From NCBI GenBank assembly GCA_037143795.1, contig JBAWXZ010000005.1, forward strand, positions 1-64,000: a stretch of DNA of 64,000 nt, given 5' to 3'. A program made the translations under genes and the position numbers. This DNA is from Firm-13 sp037143795. Its GTDB lineage: Bacteria > Bacillota > Clostridia > Saccharofermentanales > Saccharofermentanaceae. Positions 16,103 to 24,488 of this stretch are shown here, one piece after another. The notes below the pieces were generated by a model that was not told where the DNA came from, made no database searches, and saw nothing but the letters and a program-made list of their open reading frames with translations. How positions within the stretch are numbered: the stretch's first letter is position 1; each line of letters starts with the position of its first letter.

Positions 16103-16990
16103 GTGAATGTTGTGGAAGTGAATGAACTTTACAAATATTACGGCAAAGCCAGAGGAATTCTTGATGTAAGCTTTGTTATTCCGCAGGGAATGATTTTTGG
16201 GTTTATCGGCCCGAATGGTGCAGGAAAGTCAACAACCATCCGTGTACTGCTGTCCCTTATTCATCCAAATGCCGGACAGGCAAAGGTCTTTGGAATGGAC
16301 TGCATAAGCGAGGGAAATAAGATCCGGCAAAATATTGGATATATCCCTGCAGATGTAAATTTTTATGATGAGATGAAAGTCATGGAATTTTTGAAGTACT
16401 CATCCAAATTTTTCCGGAAGGACTGCCGGGCTGCAATTATAAGGCTGTGCGAGCAGCTCGATGTTGAGACAGATAAGAAAATCAGGGCGCTGTCATCCGG
16501 AAATAAGAAAAAAGTAGCTATTGTCCAAGCCTTGCTGCATGAACCTGAGCTCCTTATTCTCGATGAACCGACCGCCGGCCTTGACCCGCTGATGCAAAAC
16601 AGATTGTATGACTTGCTCAGGGAAGAAAACCGAAAGGGAACCACCATCTTTTTTTCATCCCATGTCTTAAGCGAAGTGCAGAAAATGTGTGACAGTGTGG
16701 CGATCATCAAGGAAGGCCGCATCCTCAAAGTCGAATCAGTGGAATCGCTTCGCGGAAATCAATACAAGACTATCCGGATCGAGTTCAGGAATGAAGCAGA
16801 TGCAATTGGTTTTCAGATGCCTGGGACAGCAGGTATTTCCCGCAGGGATAAACAGGTCGAGTTTATCATTGACGGGAATATAAGTCAGGTCAACAGAACA
16901 ATTGCGAAGTACGATATAGAGAACCTGTGGATGGATGATCCAAGTCTGGAGGATATTTTTCTTCATTTCTATGAAAAGGAGACCGTGTAG
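16103..16990 (+). CDS. ABC transporter ATP-binding protein
   Basis: A 295-residue ATPase with Walker A GPNGAGKST, signature LSSGNKKKVAI, Walker B LLILDEPTAGLD and H-loop FFSSH, followed by a C-terminal domain typical of NatA/BcrA-like exporters. The GTG at 16103 has AGGAGG with seven-base spacing. It lies 14 bases after the PlsY-like gene and one base before the permease, so it belongs to the same operon as the PEP-utilising enzyme. Confidence 0.92.
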   Translation: MNVVEVNELYKYYGKARGILDVSFVIPQGMIFGFIGPNGAGKSTTIRVLLSLIHPNAGQAKVFGMDCISEGNKIRQNIGYIPADVNFYDEMKVMEFLKYSSKFFRKDCRAAIIRLCEQLDVETDKKIRALSSGNKKKVAIVQALLHEPELLILDEPTAGLDPLMQNRLYDLLREENRKGTTIFFSSHVLSEVQKMCDSVAIIKEGRILKVESVESLRGNQYKTIRIEFRNEADAIGFQMPGTAGISRRDKQVEFIIDGNISQVNRTIAKYDIENLWMDDPSLEDIFLHFYEKETV

Positions 16991-16991
16991 T

Positions 16992-17792
16992 ATGATTATT
17001 TACATCCGGGAACTTGTTCGAAATCGGACTGCTCTTCTGATATGGACTTTGACTATGGTTGTTTTCAGTATATTTCTGATGACGTTCTATCCGACAATAA
17101 CAGACCAGGCGGCCACGCTGGACAACCTGATGAAGCAGTATCCCGCAGAATTGGTACAGGCTTTCAACTTTGACCGGCTGCGTATGGCAGATCCGATGGG
17201 ATTTTACGGCACTGAGATGTATATTTTTATTACTTTGTTCGGCAGTATATACGCCATGCTGATTTTCATCAGTGTATTATCGAGGGAAGAAAGCGAGCGT
17301 ACGTCAGAATTCCTTCTGACCCGTCCGGTCACACGAAGCCGCGTCATAACAGCTAAAGCCCTGGCGGCGTTCACGAATATTACCCTGTTCAATGCTGTTT
17401 TCGGTGCCAGCAATTTTATTCTTTTTGAAATGTATGCAAAAGGCAAATATGATCATAAAATCCTGTTCCTGCTGATTCTCGGTCCGTACCTTATGCACGT
17501 TTTCTATGGATCCGTAGGTCTCCTGCTGTCTGTTTTTGTGATCCAGGCCAGAGCTGTATATCCGATATCCATTGGTGTCGTTCTGGGCACCTATTTTCTC
17601 AGTGTTGTCTCTACCCTTAGTGATTCGGCTAAAAATCTGCGGTATCTGACACCATTCAAGTACTTTGATGCTGCTGATATTGTTACGGACCGGAAAATTT
17701 CGCCGCTGTCACTGATTGTACTCGCTGCCGTACTGACTTCAACTGTTCTGATCACTTACGTATTCTATAATCGAAAAGATATTGCTGCGTGA
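16992..17792 (+). CDS. ABC transporter permease (ABC-2 family)
   Basis: A 266-residue integral membrane protein with about six helices. The long loop after the first helix (TITDQAATLDNLMKQYPAE) and the motif REESERTSEFLLTRPVTR are typical of ABC-2 permeases such as YhaP or NatB relatives. It is the partner of the ATPase just upstream. The substrate is unknown; the operon context points to a phosphorylated or acylated lipid or a modified drug. Confidence 0.88.
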   Translation: MIIYIRELVRNRTALLIWTLTMVVFSIFLMTFYPTITDQAATLDNLMKQYPAELVQAFNFDRLRMADPMGFYGTEMYIFITLFGSIYAMLIFISVLSREESERTSEFLLTRPVTRSRVITAKALAAFTNITLFNAVFGASNFILFEMYAKGKYDHKILFLLILGPYLMHVFYGSVGLLLSVFVIQARAVYPISIGVVLGTYFLSVVSTLSDSAKNLRYLTPFKYFDAADIVTDRKISPLSLIVLAAVLTSTVLITYVFYNRKDIAA

Positions 17793-17846
17793 AGAATCCG
17801 GATAATTAGCGTTCAAATATTCGATGATATTTTCCCGGAGGGGGTT

Positions 17847-18020
17847 ATGAATAAGAACAGCATTCCTCAAAACGGGCTTGTCTGCCATAATCTGAAGAAA
17901 TGGTATGACTGGTTGGCAGACCATCATGATTCGGAAGCGGGGATGGTGCCGATACTCGAAGCGCAGGCAAGCGAAAACCAGAGAGAATCATATCGAGGCT
18001 GTATTTATGAATCCATATAA
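17847..18020 (+). CDS. 57-aa hypothetical protein
   Basis: The ATG at 17847 follows a strong GGAGGGGG site. The product begins MNKNSIPQNGLVCHNLKKWY and includes the acidic ADHHDSEAG. It overlaps the next gene by 14 bases, which suggests translational coupling. I do not recognise a family, and the middle looks like a remnant of a longer protein. It could be a leader or coupling ORF. Confidence 0.5.
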   Translation: MNKNSIPQNGLVCHNLKKWYDWLADHHDSEAGMVPILEAQASENQRESYRGCIYESI

Positions 18021-18600
18021 AATACTTGGGTTACTGATATACTTTTCTTATTATATAAGTTTCTATATTAAATTATTTCTGCAAAAAAGACACGGCATTA
18101 CTACCATTCAAATTGGCCGCGGCAGTAAACCGAAAAGGACACACATAATAGAAGTCGTCTTTGCAGCTGTCTTTTTGCTGGCAGCAGCGATCCAAATCGC
18201 AGGCATTTTGCTTGTCGATATATTACCCGTGTTCATACTAAATAATTGGATAAGATACTTCGGAATTATGATATCTGCCTCAGGAATCATAGTATTGGAT
18301 ATATCCATGGCAGCATTGGGAGACAGTTGGAGAGGCGGACTGGATTATAATCAACGTACGGAACTGATTACGACAGGAATTTATAAGTTTAGCAGAAATC
18401 CTGCATTTGTCGGATTTGACCTGTTCTTTATTGGAATGTCATTGCTGTTCTCCAATATTATCAATCTTACTGTTTCCGGTATTTTGATACTCGTGATTCA
18501 CCAGCAAATTGCAGATGAGGAAAAGTTCCTCACTGCCGTATTCGGGGATAAATATTTAGATTACCAGAGGAAGACGGGAAAGTATTTCGGAAGAAAATAG
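18007..18600 (+). CDS. isoprenylcysteine carboxylmethyltransferase family protein
   Basis: A 197-residue membrane methyltransferase of the ICMT/PEMT type. About five hydrophobic segments precede the SAM-binding signature: LITTGIYKFSRNPAFVGFDL (G-x-Y-xxxRNPxY/F) and ADEEKFLTAVFGDKYLDY with the conserved Glu pair. Such bacterial proteins methylate lipids or small molecules rather than prenylated proteins. The frame opens at 17905, but the ATG at 18007 starts the family region and lies inside the preceding 57-aa ORF. It may be cotranscribed with the ABC operon. Confidence 0.85.
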   Translation: MNPYKILGLLIYFSYYISFYIKLFLQKRHGITTIQIGRGSKPKRTHIIEVVFAAVFLLAAAIQIAGILLVDILPVFILNNWIRYFGIMISASGIIVLDISMAALGDSWRGGLDYNQRTELITTGIYKFSRNPAFVGFDLFFIGMSLLFSNIINLTVSGILILVIHQQIADEEKFLTAVFGDKYLDYQRKTGKYFGRK

Positions 18601-18682
18601 TTAAGAAGGGGTATCAGGAATACAGTTCACAAACCCGATATCGTTTGATTCCGGGTTAATAATATTATTTCCTATATGCTAA

Positions 18683-18700
18683 AAAGTTAACATTAACTTT
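18683..18700. repeat. 18-bp AT-rich palindrome
   Basis: AAAGTTAA (18683-18690), CA, TTAACTTT (18693-18700) is a perfect inverted repeat between two convergent genes. It is too AT-rich for a strong terminator and might be a weak one or a protein site. Confidence 0.35.
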
Positions 18701-18709
18701 AAGGTGCTT

Positions 18710-19198
18710 TTATTGAATTGCCTGATCTTTATGCAGATGCATTTTAACCATGACCAATCTTGCTATAGGCTGGGCAATGAATAACTCTACTGCAAAGGAG
18801 ACGGCGAAATTTCGCGGCCATTTATAAAAAAACATGTGAATTGGTTCCATGCTTATATGTCTGCTTCCTATCCATGTACCAATTACAGTCAGAAATATTG
18901 ACATTAAAAATACAGTGCACAAAATATTCACAACAATATGTGAACCGAAACTATCGTCTTCCGCAACGATTCTGGCTGTCAGCCACTGCGCAGGTTTATA
19001 TGTAAGTAAGACTAAAGCGATTACGCAAATCCAGATATATGGAATTACTTTGATTGCATCCGCCCATACATACATATGAAATCCAACTTCATAACAAGTG
19101 ATCAGTGGTGCGATAATATTCACGGATATAATAGAAATAACTGCCATGAATAACACAAACTCCCTTTTGTTTCCAGGTAATTTCTTGTAAAAATCCAT
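18710..19198 (-). CDS. DUF2798 family membrane protein
   Basis: A 162-residue protein made of two DUF2798-like units, each with two transmembrane helices. The repeated pattern is seen in IISVNIIAPLITCYEVG and LMSIFLTVIGTWIGSRH, each followed by a W(P)-rich loop (KWPRNFAVSFAVELFIAQPI). The function of the family is unknown. The ATG at 19198 follows GAGG. A promoter and a terminator-like hairpin precede it (19239-19344), so it may be controlled by attenuation. Confidence 0.75.
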   Translation of the reverse strand: MDFYKKLPGNKREFVLFMAVISIISVNIIAPLITCYEVGFHMYVWADAIKVIPYIWICVIALVLLTYKPAQWLTARIVAEDDSFGSHIVVNILCTVFLMSIFLTVIGTWIGSRHISMEPIHMFFYKWPRNFAVSFAVELFIAQPIARLVMVKMHLHKDQAIQ

Positions 19199-19238
19199 AC
19201 TTCATATCCTCTTTCTCAGTGTTTTACTTGTTTTTACG

Positions 19239-19277
19239 CAAAAAATAAAGCGCGAAACCAAATCCTTGGTTTCACGC
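19239..19277 (-). terminator. terminator-like hairpin upstream of the DUF2798 gene
   Basis: On the minus strand the 12-base arms at 19266-19277 and 19250-19261 pair with one mismatch around a four-base loop and are followed by a T-rich run (TTTATTTTTT). It could end the ABC-F transcript, or act as an attenuator for the DUF2798 gene, whose start is about 40 bases further on. Confidence 0.7.
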
Positions 19278-19315
19278 TGAACAATTATACGCGTAAACTT
19301 TTTTATATTATTATC

Positions 19316-19344
19316 ATTATAAAGGAATTATCGGATTTTTTCCA
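19316..19344 (-). promoter_or_regulatory. possible promoter for the DUF2798 gene
   Basis: On the minus strand TGGAAA (19339-19344) and a perfect TATAAT (19316-19321) are 17 bases apart. Transcription from here would meet the hairpin at 19250-19277 after about 30 bases. The rest of 19199-19521 holds no gene I can support. Confidence 0.45.
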
Positions 19345-19521
19345 GAGCAAATATTTGAGAATTTGAATGTCAGATGATTTGTTTTCACCCCAAACAATAG
19401 ATGCCTGGTATAAGCTCAATAAAATTCACGAAGCTGAACATTTTTATAAGTTAATGAAATCAATAGAATAAACATATCCGCCGGCACATATATATTGAGC
19501 TGTTCTATATACGAATTACAT

Positions 19522-21255
19522 TCACCCGATCATTTCTTCCAACTTTTCAGATATACTTTTTGCACGTATAAAGTCAGAATTTTTTAAAGCGAGTGCTATT
19601 TTCACTTCAACTGCTTTTTTCTTCTGTTCATGTTCTGAATCGTCCTGATCAAAATGGCTGGAATAAATCATCTTTTTGAAATTACGGATGCTCATTCTCC
19701 GGACCGTTTTATCTTCGATGAGTAACACATAATCCATGCAGTTCACGATCGAATAGAAATCATGTGAAATCATGAGAATCGCGCCGTTATAGGTTTTTAC
19801 GGCTTTCTCCAGAGCGATTTGCGAATAGGTGTCCAAGTGGCTTGTCGGCTCGTCCAACAGCAGCAGATTTGCTGTGCCGGAAGAAATTTTCGCCAGCTGA
19901 AGGATATTTCTTTCTCCGCCGGATAAGGTTCCTATCGTTTGATCCATTGCTTCCCGGCCAAAGCCATAGTCTGCAATATAGGATTGAATCTCTCCTATTG
20001 TTGTAAATCCGGCATCGAAGAACTCTTCCTGTATTGTATTGGACTCAGTCAGCATTTCACCGTGAAGCTGGGACAAATAAGCCGTTTCAACGTTCTCGTC
20101 TATCTCAATCGAAGGATCGCTGTTTTGAAAGATCGCCCGGAGTAAAGTCGTCTTGCCGGTACCGTTTGGACCGATCAGGGCGACTTTGTCTGTGGATTTG
20201 ATGGTGAAGCTAACTTTTTCCAGAAGTATCTCATCAAAGGCCGCACTGTAATCCGTGACCTTTAATGCGATGGTTTCTTCGATATTCTGCCCGGCAACCA
20301 GATTGATATCCGGTTGTTTCATATCTACATAGGGTGCCGGAATTCTGGACGCCTCTAATCTGTCCAGGATTTTCACCCTGGCTTTAAGTGCTTTCCCCCT
20401 GGAAGCTTCAGCATTGTTCGTTGCAGCCGATCTTAATTTGTCGCTGAGTACTATGTTTCTCTCGATTTCTTCGGTATATGCGACAGACAGTTCCTGCTGC
20501 TCGATTTTGCGTTGAAGAAGTGAGAAATTGTAATCTGAATATTTTCCTTCGAATTCCTGGATATCCATGTTTTCCAGGTGGACAATCTTATTAAAACAGT
20601 GATTCAGCAGGTATCGGTTGTGTGTAATAACCAGCATGATTCCTTTGTGTGTGTTAATAAGATCTTTAAGGGCAGTAAGATTTTCAAAATCCAAAAACAC
20701 ATCAGGTTCGTCCATTATTATTACATCCGGATTCGTCAGCATTTCCTTAATCACTTGAATAAGTTTGAATTCCCCGCCGCTGAGTGCAGATACCTTCAAG
20801 TCTTTATGCTTCAACAGGTTTGCCATATTGAGTTTCTTATTTATACTGCTTTCGAATGCATCCCCGTTAATTGCATCAAATGCGTCTGCAGCCTGCTGGT
20901 ATTTTTCCAGTAAAAAATCAGTATCTGAAGACGTTTCCATCAAAGTACAAATAGTTGACAGTTCACTTTGCAGCTTGATGAATTCTTCCGCTATATACTC
21001 GAATACCGTCATTTCCATATCGTTGTACTGCTGAGAGAATTGACTGACATACCCGATTCTGCAATCGGGGCTAATCGCTAATGTCCCATCGAACATGTAT
21101 TTGTCCGGATCCATAAGGATTTCTGCCAGGGTGCTTTTACCGCTGCCGCTGGCTCCTATAAACGCACAATGCTGACCGTCTTCCAGCGTAAATGAGATTT
21201 TGTCATATAGATCTTTTTGCGGAAATGAGTAGGATAGGCCGTCAACTTTTATCAT
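19522..21255 (-). CDS. ABC-F family ATP-binding protein
   Basis: A 577-residue soluble protein with two ABC domains. The first has GASGSGKST, LSGGEFKLIQVI and VIIMDEPDVFLD. The second has GPNGTGKTT, LSGGERNILQLA and LLLLDEPTSHLD. A charged linker of about 80 residues (the P-site tRNA interaction motif) lies between them, and there are no membrane segments. ABC-F proteins bind the ribosomal E site and act in translation or protect ribosomes from antibiotics. An ATG at 21285 lacks a site; the ATG at 21255 has AGAGGT. The long leader suggests attenuation control as in resistance ABC-Fs. Exact subfamily not resolved. Confidence 0.9.
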   Translation of the reverse strand: MIKVDGLSYSFPQKDLYDKISFTLEDGQHCAFIGASGSGKSTLAEILMDPDKYMFDGTLAISPDCRIGYVSQFSQQYNDMEMTVFEYIAEEFIKLQSELSTICTLMETSSDTDFLLEKYQQAADAFDAINGDAFESSINKKLNMANLLKHKDLKVSALSGGEFKLIQVIKEMLTNPDVIIMDEPDVFLDFENLTALKDLINTHKGIMLVITHNRYLLNHCFNKIVHLENMDIQEFEGKYSDYNFSLLQRKIEQQELSVAYTEEIERNIVLSDKLRSAATNNAEASRGKALKARVKILDRLEASRIPAPYVDMKQPDINLVAGQNIEETIALKVTDYSAAFDEILLEKVSFTIKSTDKVALIGPNGTGKTTLLRAIFQNSDPSIEIDENVETAYLSQLHGEMLTESNTIQEEFFDAGFTTIGEIQSYIADYGFGREAMDQTIGTLSGGERNILQLAKISSGTANLLLLDEPTSHLDTYSQIALEKAVKTYNGAILMISHDFYSIVNCMDYVLLIEDKTVRRMSIRNFKKMIYSSHFDQDDSEHEQKKKAVEVKIALALKNSDFIRAKSISEKLEEMIG

Positions 21256-21294
21256 ATTACCTCTTGTGTCAGTTGCTTTTTGCATATATATGGT

Positions 21295-21466
21295 GCTGCT
21301 TTGCTCCGATGATTAATAGTACTTTGGGAGGCATAAGCAGCGGTAAATTACAAAATGCTGTGGTTTTTGCGGGAAAAGGGCGAAAACTAAAGAACTGCAG
21401 CTTTATATCAACGCAGTATAATGCGTACAATAAAATGATTATACTTTTAATACCTGTTTGATTTAA
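21295..21466 (-). promoter_or_regulatory. promoter and structured leader of the ABC-F gene
   Basis: On the minus strand TTAAAT (21461-21466) and TATAAT (21438-21443) are 17 bases apart, about 180 bases before the start codon. In the leader, AAGCAGC (21335-21341) and GCTGCTT (21295-21301) are complementary. Long structured leaders are usual for antibiotic-induced ABC-F genes, but no clear leader peptide was identified here. Confidence 0.4.
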
Positions 21467-21754
21467 TCATACCATAGAAACTTAGACAATCGATAGTGGA
21501 ATGCAGTATTCATTGAGGGTGGGTAAAGTAGCGCTGCGCAGCGAATACAAGAACCGGGTATTTTCAAGGATAAAAATACAAATATTTTGTTGATTCAATA
21601 ATGCCATATAATTTAATATAAATCAATGAGAATTTAACATGTAATCAGTGTGATATTCAGTCTGTTTTTTTCGTGCATTGCGGATAGTGAAAGCATATAA
21701 TTATTTTGACAAGTAGCCTCATATTTATATTGCGGAAAGGTTAAATGGCTTAAC
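21467..21754. other. AT-rich intergenic region before the sensor gene
   Basis: No gene is seen in these 288 bases. It contains a perfect 12-base palindrome CGCTGCGCAGCG (21532-21543) in otherwise AT-rich sequence and a TTGACA about 45 bases before the sensor gene, without a clear -10 box. Confidence 0.4.
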
Positions 21755-24223
21755 ATGAAGATATCCCAAAAGATTCTTATTTTTACCATTGCCATGTTAA
21801 TATTTTTAATGGTTGCCGGAAATATAATTATTGGAGTTTTTTTTGATAACTATCTTCGTCTTGAGGAAGGAAAACAAATGCGCGCCACGGTGGATACTGT
21901 GGAGGGATATTTTCAGGTGAAAGAGATGAATTACCAGGGCGTCCTGAACGACTGGGCCCACTGGGATGATCCATTTAATTATTTGAATGGCACAGACCCT
22001 GAATTTATTAACATGAATTTATCAAACGACACATTTCGCAATCTGGATACCAACATATTTATAATAATTGATAAAAATGGTTCCGTAACAGACTATAAAT
22101 ACTATGATCTGCAGAATGATGCGTACGCGGTATTTCCGGAAGGAGTTTTAACCGGCATTCAGGCATTCATGAAGACAGACGGATTCAATAATGAGTCAAC
22201 CTATGTACTCAAAATAGACGGACAGTTTTATATGATTGCTTTTTCTGAAATAACGGATCAGATGAAGCTTAATCCGGCAAATGGAATTATGATCTTTGGC
22301 AGACTGATGGATGCCGTTACTTTGACCGATATTGAGAAACAAACCGGATCCGGGATTCTGATTACAACTGAGAATGAACTGGACAGCGATGTTGTCAAAG
22401 GACTATCTCAAAAAGAAACCTCGGATGGAATTATATATTTTACAAAGGCTGATGAAACAGGTAAAAAGATAGTCAATTATTTGGTTATTCAGAAAACAGC
22501 CGACCCGGAATCAACCGTTGTCTTAACCGTCTCAAAAGCAAGGGACTTCTATCTTGCAGGGGTTATACAGTTTCGGAATTTACAGATGATCTATTCCCTG
22601 TTCATTCTGCTGATTTCTATATTCTTATTTCTATTGCTTAGAATGTTTATTTCGAATCCGGCGAAGAAGATGACGAAGACGGTTCTCTCCATTGATCTGA
22701 CGAAAGAAAGATTGGATAAAATCGAAATTAAAGGTAAGGATGAACTTTCGATTCTTGGCAGTTCGATCAATAATATGCTGAGCAAAATTGAAGTCACGCA
22801 AAACGAATATAAAAACAGTCAGGAACGTTTGATCGCAGCCCAGCAAATGGCACATGTCGGAAGCTGGGAACTGGATCCGGATACAAAAAAAATGTGGGCA
22901 TCCGAGGAATCATATGACATATATGGAATAGAGCATATTTCAGATTACCTGCCGCTTGAGTCCGTACAAGAGAGCGTCTTCCCGGAATACCGTGCGCTGA
23001 TGGATGCCGCAATGTCCGGTTTGATTTCAAAAAACGAAAAATATGATGTGGAATACAAAATAAGAAAAGCAAATTCAGGAGAAGAATGCTTTGTTCATTC
23101 TAAAGCAGTGCTGATCCCGGGAGAAAACGGCAGCACACCTAAAATTGTAGGGACCATTCAGGATATTACCGAACGGAAAATCAAAGAGGAAGAAATAAAA
23201 TTCCTTAGTTATCACGACCAGCTTACCGGGCTCTATAACCGCAGGTTTTATGAAGAAGAGATCATGCGGCTGGATACAAAAAGGAATCTGCCTATGACAA
23301 TTATTATGGGTGATGTAAACGGGCTGAAGCTGATCAATGATTCCCTGGGTCATGCCATGGGCGATGAACTGCTTAAGAAAACAGCGGACGCGATCACGCA
23401 GGGGTGCCGGGCGGACGATATTATTGCCAGGCTGGGAGGAGATGAATTTGTTGTTCTGCTGCCCCGGACGACTACTATTGTTGCTGAACAGATTATCAAG
23501 AGGATTCAGGACCTGCTGTCCAGAGAAAAAGTAGGCAATATTGATATTTCGGTATCCTTTGGATATGAAGCCAAAAACAATGAGGAAGACAAAATTCAGG
23601 AAGTATTCAAAGAGGCAGAGGACCATATGTATAAACACAAGCGGGTTGAAGGTTCTAGTATGCGGACCAGGACTGTACAGATCATATTGAATACCCTTTA
23701 TGAAAAAAGCAAAATAGAACAGCTGCATTCCATTAAGGTAAGTGAGATCTGTGAAGCGATTGCAATCAAGCTGAATCTTGATAAGGCTGAAGTTTACCAG
23801 ATCAAAATAGCAGGGCTGATGCATGACATCGGAAAAATCGAAATCGATGAGACGATTTTGAGCAAGCCCGAAAAACTGAATGCTGAGGAATGGAACGTTA
23901 TCAGGAAGCATTCCGAAATGGGCTATCAGATATTAAGCTCGGTAAATGAATTTGCTAAAATTGCTGATTATGTACTTGAGCATCATGAACGATGGGATGG
24001 TAAAGGCTATCCAAATGGCCTGAAAGGTGAAGCGATATCAACACCGGCAAGAATCATCGCCATTGCAGACGCTTTTGATGCAATGACAAGGAAAAGAACC
24101 TACAGTCCCGCTTTAAGCGAAGAAGCGGCGGTAACGGAAATCGAAAAATGCGCAGGCACCCAGTTTGATCCGGAGATAGTCAGGATATTCGTTGAGAAGG
24201 TTTTAGGAAAAGCGGCTGACTAA
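21755..24223 (+). CDS. CHASE4-HAMP-PAS-GGDEF-HD-GYP signalling protein
   Basis: An 822-residue membrane sensor. A helix at residues 7-29 and a second near 268-290 flank an extracellular CHASE4 domain (NDWAHWDDPFNYLNGTD is its hallmark). Then come a HAMP-like linker, a PAS/PAC domain (about 355-470, ending in GTIQDITERK), a GGDEF domain with intact GGDEF at residues 561-565, and an HD-GYP domain with HD at 690-691 and HHERWDGKGYP. Both c-di-GMP synthesis and breakdown signatures are intact, so the sensor could switch between them. The ligand is unknown. Single gene; the ribosome binding site is weak. Confidence 0.93.
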   Translation: MKISQKILIFTIAMLIFLMVAGNIIIGVFFDNYLRLEEGKQMRATVDTVEGYFQVKEMNYQGVLNDWAHWDDPFNYLNGTDPEFINMNLSNDTFRNLDTNIFIIIDKNGSVTDYKYYDLQNDAYAVFPEGVLTGIQAFMKTDGFNNESTYVLKIDGQFYMIAFSEITDQMKLNPANGIMIFGRLMDAVTLTDIEKQTGSGILITTENELDSDVVKGLSQKETSDGIIYFTKADETGKKIVNYLVIQKTADPESTVVLTVSKARDFYLAGVIQFRNLQMIYSLFILLISIFLFLLLRMFISNPAKKMTKTVLSIDLTKERLDKIEIKGKDELSILGSSINNMLSKIEVTQNEYKNSQERLIAAQQMAHVGSWELDPDTKKMWASEESYDIYGIEHISDYLPLESVQESVFPEYRALMDAAMSGLISKNEKYDVEYKIRKANSGEECFVHSKAVLIPGENGSTPKIVGTIQDITERKIKEEEIKFLSYHDQLTGLYNRRFYEEEIMRLDTKRNLPMTIIMGDVNGLKLINDSLGHAMGDELLKKTADAITQGCRADDIIARLGGDEFVVLLPRTTTIVAEQIIKRIQDLLSREKVGNIDISVSFGYEAKNNEEDKIQEVFKEAEDHMYKHKRVEGSSMRTRTVQIILNTLYEKSKIEQLHSIKVSEICEAIAIKLNLDKAEVYQIKIAGLMHDIGKIEIDETILSKPEKLNAEEWNVIRKHSEMGYQILSSVNEFAKIADYVLEHHERWDGKGYPNGLKGEAISTPARIIAIADAFDAMTRKRTYSPALSEEAAVTEIEKCAGTQFDPEIVRIFVEKVLGKAAD

Positions 24224-24356
24224 AGGCTGCGGAGCCAGAGAGATTACGGATTTCAAACCGGTACTCACCAGATGCTACAGCCGGCACGTAAAAGATTATG
24301 CCAGGCTAACTGCTGCACCGGATCAGTTTGAATCACTTGCTAGAGACGTAAGCCTG

Positions 24357-24425
24357 ATGCAGCGAACGCTAAACCTTTTATCAATGCAGCTAACGCTAAA
24401 CCATTTATCAATGAAGCGATAAACT
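24357..24425 (+). repeat. 27-bp tandem repeat
   Basis: Two 27-base units (24357-24383 and 24384-24410) share ATGCAGC(G/T)AACGCTAAACC with TTATCA at the end and differ at only two positions. A shortened third copy begins at 24411. It lies between the sensor gene and the YgiQ gene. The units read as one open frame from ATG 24357 to a TAA, without a ribosome binding site. Confidence 0.7.
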
Positions 24426-24488
24426 TAATAACCCCATCCATGGTATCATATTCGTATATATACGATTTTGAGAGGGCATGGCGAAAAA

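Noticed and set aside
18638..18663. AACCCG...CGGGTT inverted repeat after the ICMT-like gene
   Set aside because: Six-base stem with a 14-base loop and only an AT-rich, not T-rich, tail; not convincing as a terminator.
19367..19471. 34-codon plus-strand frame (MSDDLFSPQTIDAWYKLNK...)
   Set aside because: Protein-like wording but no ribosome binding site and an antisense position in a leader region; not enough to call a gene.
23075..23911. 278-aa minus-strand open frame inside the GGDEF/HD-GYP gene
   Set aside because: Shadow of conserved GGDEF and HD-GYP coding sequence.
24357..24422. The 27-bp repeat array as a small CRISPR-like element
   Set aside because: The units are directly adjacent with no spacers, and no cas genes are present.
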